From positions 1 to 6,223 of the forward strand of contig CALBSZ010000416.1 in assembly GCA_937967665.1 (NCBI GenBank): a DNA stretch of 6,223 bases, given 5' to 3'. Below, in pieces: positions 1-4,101 of this stretch. This DNA is from an uncultured Planctomycetaceae bacterium (GTDB taxonomy: Bacteria > Planctomycetota > Planctomycetia > Pirellulales > Pirellulaceae). Numbering within the stretch: position 1 is the first letter of the stretch; every line of letters starts with the position of its first letter. Under the pieces are notes generated by a model, which was not told where the DNA came from, ran no database searches, and saw only the letters and a program-made list of their open reading frames with translations. The position numbers were made by a program, and so were the translations under genes.

Positions 1-366
1 CACTCCGGCAAGACAACCGAACGGCGAGCCGTGGTTCGTGTTACAGTGCTCGCCGTTGACGCCGTGGATGATTGTCATGCGGTCTTTGTACGCTTCGATC
101 GGCGACGACCACTCGGGCAAGTTGTGCGCGGCCAGATCAACGTCGATCACTTTGTCAGTCTTCGCTGCGTCCAGCAGTTCTTTGGGCCGCACGTGATTCG
201 GATGCAGACCGTTGCTGAACAGGAAGAAGACGAAGCGACGGGGGCCAGCTTTGTCTGCTGGCGTCTCGGAGGAGCGAGCCACAGGCGGAACAAATGGCGA
301 TCCGAGCAGAGCGCCGCTTGCGGCGAGGGCAGCGCACTTCATTGATTCGCGACGACTAATCTTCAT
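1..366 (-). CDS. Tat-exported DUF1552/DUF1501-like protein, N-terminal part only
   Basis: The frame of 122 codons runs from the ATG at 366 to the left edge with no stop, so only the N-terminus is present. The translation starts MKISRRESMKCAALAAS, a twin-arginine signal (RR at residues 5-6), followed by a hydrophobic segment ending near SPFVPPVARS. After this, RRFVFFLFSNGLHPNHV, LPEWSSPIEAYKDRMTIIHGV, and NTNHGSPFGCLAGV match the early part of DUF1552-type proteins: the same order of 'FxxxxNG', 'L..L..+.d...ivHG' and 'HG....L.G' is seen in the complete DUF1552 gene at 2753-4027. It could alternatively fall in DUF1501; the missing C-terminus would decide. It overlaps the stop of the diheme gene by 11 bases (ATG within GATGAAGATTAG), so the two are probably co-translated. 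Function is unknown; it is probably the partner of the preceding protein. Confidence 0.82.
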   Translation of the reverse strand, partial: MKISRRESMKCAALAASGALLGSPFVPPVARSSETPADKAGPRRFVFFLFSNGLHPNHVRPKELLDAAKTDKVIDVDLAAHNLPEWSSPIEAYKDRMTIIHGVNGEHCNTNHGSPFGCLAGV

Positions 367-2617
367 CTGCAAAGTCCTCCTTTGGCACTGCTCCCGCGCG
401 ATACAGAAACGCATCGGAAGTCAGTAATGATCTCAAAAGCGCCGACATGCTGCCGTCGCTTTCCTTGTATGCCACGTACGCATTTTGAATGGTCTTCGCG
501 TCATCCAGCGTTTCATTACGGCCCATCCAGAACCGGAACGCGTAGCGCACGAACACCTGATGTACGCGTTCGGAGCTGGCCAATCTCTGAGCCAGCTCTT
601 GCGGAGTGGAGACTGGCCCGTCCAGCTTCGCATCGCCGCTGTCGGTGATCTCGCCGGTCGTGACAACCGGTTTGTCGAGTTCTGTTTCGCGATAGCTGCC
701 GAAGTGATCCCATTGCTCGAACGGCAGGCCGAGCGGGTCCATCAGCCGATGACACTTCCAGCATTCGGCACTGCGCGTCTTACGCATCCGCTCGCGAAGC
801 GTCTTGGTTGGATCCTCAGGGAGCGCCGCATCGACGGTGATTGGCAAGTCAGGAATGCCGCCGCCGAGCAACCGTTCGCGAATCCACTTGCCGCGATGGA
901 TGGCGTGGTTTTCAGTGTTCGTCGAATGTGCCACCAACCAACTACGCTGCGTCAACACGCCCATTCGATCCGGCCCAACTTGCTCCGGGCTCTTGCGCTG
1001 AGCGATCAGGTCGGCAAGCCGCTTTCGCTGCTTCTCTAACTCTTGCGTGACTTTGGCTCGCCTCTCGTCAGGCAGCTTCTTCTCTCCGGTCTGCGCCAAC
1101 TCCTTTTCCATCCGCTCGATGTTGCCTTCCGTTTTCCGTTTGTTGTATTGGAATTCATGTTCCAACACGGCATCCGACTTGCCCATGTAGTCAGTACGAA
1201 CAGTCAACAACTGCCTGAGCACCTGCTGGTCTTCTTGTAGGATCTTGTCGATAACTTTTCGTGTTTCTCCGACCGCCTTGTCTCTGCCAAACGTTTTGAT
1301 CGCGTCGAAGCCTCGGAACAACCGGCCGTTGTCCTTTTGCTGTTGTTTGACGTCGTCAGGGCACTTGAACACATGCAGGGAATGCGGGTAGACAAAATAC
1401 TCGTCGAGAAACCGTTGCACCGTTTCGGCCCGTGAGAGTTGCCGATGTTTTTCGTAATCCACAATCGCGGCCACAACATCCTCGCGGCTATCGAGTCGGC
1501 CGTCCGCCACGTAGCGTGCGAAGTGATTGGAGTTGCCGCGATCCTGCAAGGCTCGATTCAGGGCGTCTGCCAGTTGCTGCGGCGGAAGCAACGACGGTGC
1601 TGCTGACGCGGGCGACCCGAATTCCGCTCGAAAGAAAACTTCCGGGTGCGCCATCACTGGAACCAGGCCGTAGATCAGGCCCTCGCGGTTGCCGAACGTC
1701 TTGATTTGCTTCGCGACAAAGGCCCGCTTGCCGGCCAACTCGCCGGCCTCGGGATCGCGGCCGATCCAGTGCCGGTAAAGATCGACAATCACCTTGTCGA
1801 GGTCTTCGTCACTGGGCGGAGTTTTCGCCACAGCCAGCTTCCGAATCAGCGACCGGTCGTTCTTTGGGTCTCCGTCAATCATGCGCATCAGCAACGACCG
1901 AGCATTGTTGGCCAACCCTTCGGTCTGAGAAGCTTCCAGCGTGTAGAGGAACGAGTAATTCTTCAATTCATGTTCGGGGATCAGGCCGAACGGCGCGGGC
2001 AATACGGAGTCGCCGCGGACCTTGGCCGCTCCCTTCGCCCTGAGCCACCACTTCTGCTGGTCCTCGTAGCTTTGCGGCAACTTTCGCCAGACGCGCGCCG
2101 GGCTGGCGGCGATCTTCGGCGCTTGTTCGGCGGTCTTCGGGTCAAACAGCTTGTCATGCGGCACATAGTTGCCGTTCTCCGGCCGCATCATCTTTCGCGC
2201 GAGCAGGCGTTGTGCTTGCCCGACGTTCTGCTTGATCCAGGCCGTCGCTGCCGCGATGTCGCCTGCCGCGGGCCGGGGCCGTTTCTCCGGCGGCATCGCG
2301 CCGGTTTCCAGTTGCTCCAAGATCGCCGACCATATTTTGGCTTCAGCCGGATGCGCCGTGAGATTGCCGGTGAGTCCGTCAAAACGAAGATCGCCTTCCT
2401 GCTCCTTCGGTCCGTGACAGGCGATGCAGTGTTTTTCGAGCAGCGGACGAATAGATTGTTGAAAGTCGGCGCTGGCGGTCACCGTGCATGATGCGAAAAC
2501 CAAAACGCACGCGAATCGCAGGACATCGTTTAACCGCAAGGCCAACGGCCTGCGCGAATCGGCGCCGCACGCTCGCGGCCGGTTGGGCCAGCGGTTAAAC
2601 GAACGGGACTTTGACAT
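356..2617 (-). CDS. Secreted diheme-type protein: planctomycete cytochrome c, DUF1595/1592-like, DUF1588, DUF1585
   Basis: The product is 753 residues from the ATG at 2617. The hydrophobic core RFACVLVFASCTVTASA (about 34-50) is a Sec signal peptide. A planctomycete-type cytochrome c domain follows, with CIACH (C64, C67, H68), GDLRFDG, and a MPPE at about 108-111 that could supply the axial Met. Residues 255-332 resemble DUF1595, ending in HPEVFFRAEFG, and 345-480 a divergent DUF1592. Residues 487-542 are a Lys/Glu-rich likely coiled-coil. DUF1588 spans about 550-643, with a second heme motif CWKCH (C619, C622, H623) followed by DPLGLPFEQWD. DUF1585 spans about 655-740 and ends in LLTSDAFLYR. 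I see no clear DUF1587. It is probably a periplasmic electron-transfer or redox protein whose substrate is unknown. Its stop overlaps the next gene by 11 bases, and a 75-bp palindrome is read in frame at residues 7-30, ahead of the signal core. Confidence 0.9.
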   Translation of the reverse strand: MSKSRSFNRWPNRPRACGADSRRPLALRLNDVLRFACVLVFASCTVTASADFQQSIRPLLEKHCIACHGPKEQEGDLRFDGLTGNLTAHPAEAKIWSAILEQLETGAMPPEKRPRPAAGDIAAATAWIKQNVGQAQRLLARKMMRPENGNYVPHDKLFDPKTAEQAPKIAASPARVWRKLPQSYEDQQKWWLRAKGAAKVRGDSVLPAPFGLIPEHELKNYSFLYTLEASQTEGLANNARSLLMRMIDGDPKNDRSLIRKLAVAKTPPSDEDLDKVIVDLYRHWIGRDPEAGELAGKRAFVAKQIKTFGNREGLIYGLVPVMAHPEVFFRAEFGSPASAAPSLLPPQQLADALNRALQDRGNSNHFARYVADGRLDSREDVVAAIVDYEKHRQLSRAETVQRFLDEYFVYPHSLHVFKCPDDVKQQQKDNGRLFRGFDAIKTFGRDKAVGETRKVIDKILQEDQQVLRQLLTVRTDYMGKSDAVLEHEFQYNKRKTEGNIERMEKELAQTGEKKLPDERRAKVTQELEKQRKRLADLIAQRKSPEQVGPDRMGVLTQRSWLVAHSTNTENHAIHRGKWIRERLLGGGIPDLPITVDAALPEDPTKTLRERMRKTRSAECWKCHRLMDPLGLPFEQWDHFGSYRETELDKPVVTTGEITDSGDAKLDGPVSTPQELAQRLASSERVHQVFVRYAFRFWMGRNETLDDAKTIQNAYVAYKESDGSMSALLRSLLTSDAFLYRAGAVPKEDFADED
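376..383 (-). promoter_or_regulatory. Ribosome binding site of the left-end DUF1552-like gene
   Basis: The minus strand reads AAAGGAGG at 383-376, nine bases before the ATG at 366-364, and lies within the last codons of the preceding cytochrome gene. This is a strong site and indicates independent re-initiation in addition to any translational coupling through the 11-base overlap. Confidence 0.8.
2527..2601. repeat. 75-bp in-frame palindromic element in the signal-peptide N-region
   Basis: The ends cgtttaaccgc (2527-2537) and gcggttaaacg (2591-2601) are perfect 11-base inverted repeats, and the interior pairs further with gaps (ggccaac against gttggcc-like blocks). The length of 75 bases is 25 codons, so the frame is kept. 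It encodes residues 7-30 of the diheme protein, an Arg/Pro-rich stretch with FNRWPNRPRA and SRRPLALRLN. Removing it would leave MSKSRS directly followed by DVLRFACVLVFASC, a normal short signal peptide, which suggests insertion into an existing gene. Confidence 0.75.
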
Positions 2618-2626
2618 ATCGTTCAC

Positions 2627-2631
2627 CCTCC
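2627..2631 (-). promoter_or_regulatory. Ribosome binding site that decides the start of the diheme cytochrome gene
   Basis: The minus strand reads GGAGG at 2631-2627. It is nine bases from the ATG at 2617-2615 but directly abuts the in-frame GTG at 2626-2624, which is too close to be used. This places the start at 2617, removing three residues from the longest open frame. Confidence 0.75.
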
Positions 2632-2643
2632 GACTGCATTCGT

Positions 2644-2697
2644 GTGAGCCGCGGGCCGTAAGGCACCGGGCCCGGCCGCTTACGCGTCACGGCTCAC
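2644..2697. repeat. Intergenic palindromic element upstream of the diheme cytochrome gene
   Basis: The 54-base element has two 27-base halves (2644-2670 and 2671-2697) that are imperfect reverse complements, with perfectly matching outer ends (gtgagccg against cggctcac), a matching cgtaag/cttacg block, and a perfect gcccgggc-like centre around ccgggcccgg. It occupies most of the gap between the DUF1552 gene and the ribosome binding site of the next gene. There is no downstream T-run, so it is probably not an intrinsic terminator. It is more likely a dispersed palindromic repeat that may also affect mRNA stability. Confidence 0.75.
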
Positions 2698-2703
2698 TCA
2701 TCA

Positions 2704-2775
2704 TCAACAAAACTCCTCAAACGGCTCTTCCGCATCGCCAAAGTTGTCCAGTTCAACGCCGGCGTTCCGGGCCAT
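2704..2775 (-). pseudogene. Out-of-frame C-terminal tail of the DUF1552 protein
   Basis: In the frame offset from the DUF1552 gene, 2775-2704 reads MARNAGVELDNFGD followed by AEEPFEEFC and a TGA stop. DUF1552 and DUF1501 proteins commonly end with a 'small-residue, G-V/I, acidic, FGD, L/F' motif of this kind, while the in-frame end GPERRR does not. The upstream part of the offset frame is closed by a TGA within 20 bases, so the shift must lie between about 2788 and 2770. The gene probably once encoded about 441 residues, with a net loss of two bases or gain of one (modulo 3). It could be a real mutation or a sequencing/assembly error. Confidence 0.7.
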
Positions 2776-4027
2776 AGACGCGATTCAGCTTGCGATTGCT
2801 GCTGTCGTTGAAATCCAGGACGCGACCTGTCTCTAACTTTCCTCCTCCGCGACCGGCGAGTAACACCGGCAGGTGCTTCGCATAGTGCGAACCGTTAAGC
2901 ATGCCGGAACACATGACAATCTGGCTGTTGTGCAGGATCGAAGTCTCGCCTTCCTGCGTGTCCCGCAACTTCTTCAGGAACCCGGCCAGCACTGTGGACA
3001 GGTACGCGACGATGTCCGCATGAGGATGCTCGCCTCCGTGACTGATGTCGTGGTAAGCACTGCCGGCCCGCTCGACGACCTTCCGGTAGCTGGCGTCCGA
3101 TCGTTCGTTGTTGAACATCACGGTCCCGATACGGGTACGGTCCATGCGGAAGGCCAAGGCCAGTACGTCCACCATCAATTGCGTTCGCTCGGCAATGTCG
3201 GGATAAGGCCGGTCGGCGGGGCGGTCCATGTCGGGGTTGGATATTGCCGGCTGCCATGCCGCGTCTGCACTGTCGCTGAAGCTGTAATTGATGCGGCGTT
3301 CCAGATCGCCCACCGATTCCAGATAATCATCCAATCGCCGCTGGTCGGATTTACTGACGTGACGGCGAAGGTCGCGGGCATCGCTGAGCACCAGATCGAG
3401 GATGCTCTTCGTCGCCTCGCTGCGTGCGCCGCGGCCGATGACGCTATCGAAGGCCAGCGCCGGGTTGAATTCGCGCGGCACTGGTACCGTCGCGTTCTTC
3501 CACGAAATGTTGTTCAGATAAACGCTGGCGTAGCCCACGTCGTTGCCGGGGCAAGGCGGTTCGCAACTCAGGTTGAGGCTCGGCAGAAAAGTCTCACCGC
3601 CCAGTTTCCGGGCCAGCATCTGATCGAAGCTCTCAGCGATGCGGACCTCGGTGGTGCTGTGATTCGCTTTGGCGCCGCTGAGGATCGAAGCCGCCTTCGC
3701 GCCGTGCGAGCCGTTGCGTTCGCCCTCGGGGTGATAGAGGCCGTGTACCACGTTGATTTCCGAAGCCAGCTCCGCCAGCGGTGCCAGACCGAAATCGAAC
3801 TCGATCTTTCCGTCTTTGTTCTGTTTGGTTTTCTCCCAGCCGCGAACCCCGTTGGCGATATAGAAGCAGGCGAACCGCTGCGGCGGTCCCACGGACGGTT
3901 TACCGGAGGCGATGACTTCGGCGGCACGCAGGCTTTCCAGCCACGGCAGACACAAGCTCACGCCCAGCCCGCGCAGTACGTTACGACGCGAGATGCGATC
4001 GAAGAACTGGTGATGATTGGTTTTCAT
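2753..4027 (-). CDS. Tat-exported DUF1552 family protein, C-terminus apparently frameshifted
   Basis: The 424-residue product begins with a twin-arginine signal: SRRNVLRG at residues 13-20, a short hydrophobic stretch LGVSLCLPWL, and a likely cleavage site near SLRAA at 33-36. The rest has the DUF1552 layout: RFACFYIANGV at 51-61, LAPLAEL with VVHGLYHPEG at 81-102, GSHG at 106-109, a cysteine pair in SCEPPC at 154-159, RLDDYLESVGDLERR at 231-245, DISHGGEHPH at 327-336, and LPVLLAGRGGG with LETGR at 387-402. DUF1552 is related to DUF1501 and is typically found next to DUF1592/1588/1585 cytochrome proteins, as here. Its activity is unknown. Tat export suggests that it folds, perhaps with a cofactor, before secretion. 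The frame ends with GPERRR just after KLNRVY, before the usual C-terminal motif, which is readable in another frame (2775-2704). A GGAAAGGA site seven bases upstream supports the start. Confidence 0.9.
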   Translation of the reverse strand: MKTNHHQFFDRISRRNVLRGLGVSLCLPWLESLRAAEVIASGKPSVGPPQRFACFYIANGVRGWEKTKQNKDGKIEFDFGLAPLAELASEINVVHGLYHPEGERNGSHGAKAASILSGAKANHSTTEVRIAESFDQMLARKLGGETFLPSLNLSCEPPCPGNDVGYASVYLNNISWKNATVPVPREFNPALAFDSVIGRGARSEATKSILDLVLSDARDLRRHVSKSDQRRLDDYLESVGDLERRINYSFSDSADAAWQPAISNPDMDRPADRPYPDIAERTQLMVDVLALAFRMDRTRIGTVMFNNERSDASYRKVVERAGSAYHDISHGGEHPHADIVAYLSTVLAGFLKKLRDTQEGETSILHNSQIVMCSGMLNGSHYAKHLPVLLAGRGGGKLETGRVLDFNDSSNRKLNRVYGPERRR

Positions 4028-4034
4028 GATTAGG

Positions 4035-4042
4035 TCCTTTCC
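4035..4042 (-). promoter_or_regulatory. Ribosome binding site of the DUF1552 gene
   Basis: The minus strand reads GGAAAGGA seven bases before the ATG at 4027-4025. This supports that ATG as the start. The site begins one base after the end of the intergenic hairpin, so folding of the hairpin would leave it exposed. Confidence 0.75.
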
Positions 4043-4043
4043 T

Positions 4044-4095
4044 GTGGTGGAATTCGCCAGAATTTCATGTCAGGATTTCTGGCGAAATCCACTAC
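4044..4095. repeat. Intergenic palindromic element (long hairpin) upstream of the DUF1552 gene
   Basis: Arms 4044-4066 and 4073-4095 are 23 bases each, pair with four mismatches, and enclose a 6-base loop (4067-4072). The core is ttcgccaga against tctggcgaa. The hairpin fills almost the whole gap between the stop of the DUF1592 protein gene (4102-4104) and the ribosome binding site of the DUF1552 gene (4042-4035). No T-run follows the stem on the transcribed strand, so it is not a typical intrinsic terminator. It may act on mRNA processing or stability, or be an inserted repeat. Confidence 0.8.
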
Positions 4096-4101
4096 GCCAC
4101 T

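Noticed and set aside
31..345. Plus-strand open frame of 104 codons at the left end
   Set aside because: It lies opposite the N-terminus of the Tat-signal DUF1552-like protein, which has a strong ribosome binding site and family motifs.
1646..2491. Plus-strand open frame of 281 codons opposite the diheme gene
   Set aside because: Antisense shadow; the minus strand carries cytochrome and DUF domains over the same bases.
2624..2626. GTG as the start of the diheme gene
   Set aside because: The GGAGG site directly abuts it; the ATG nine bases downstream of that site is the better start.
2873..4033. Plus-strand open frame of 386 codons opposite the DUF1552 gene
   Set aside because: It is an antisense shadow of a family member with Tat signal and conserved motifs; no family resemblance of its own.
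4044..4095. Intrinsic terminator between the DUF1592 and DUF1552 genes
   Set aside because: The stem has mismatches and no T-run follows on the transcribed strand; it is better described as a palindromic element.
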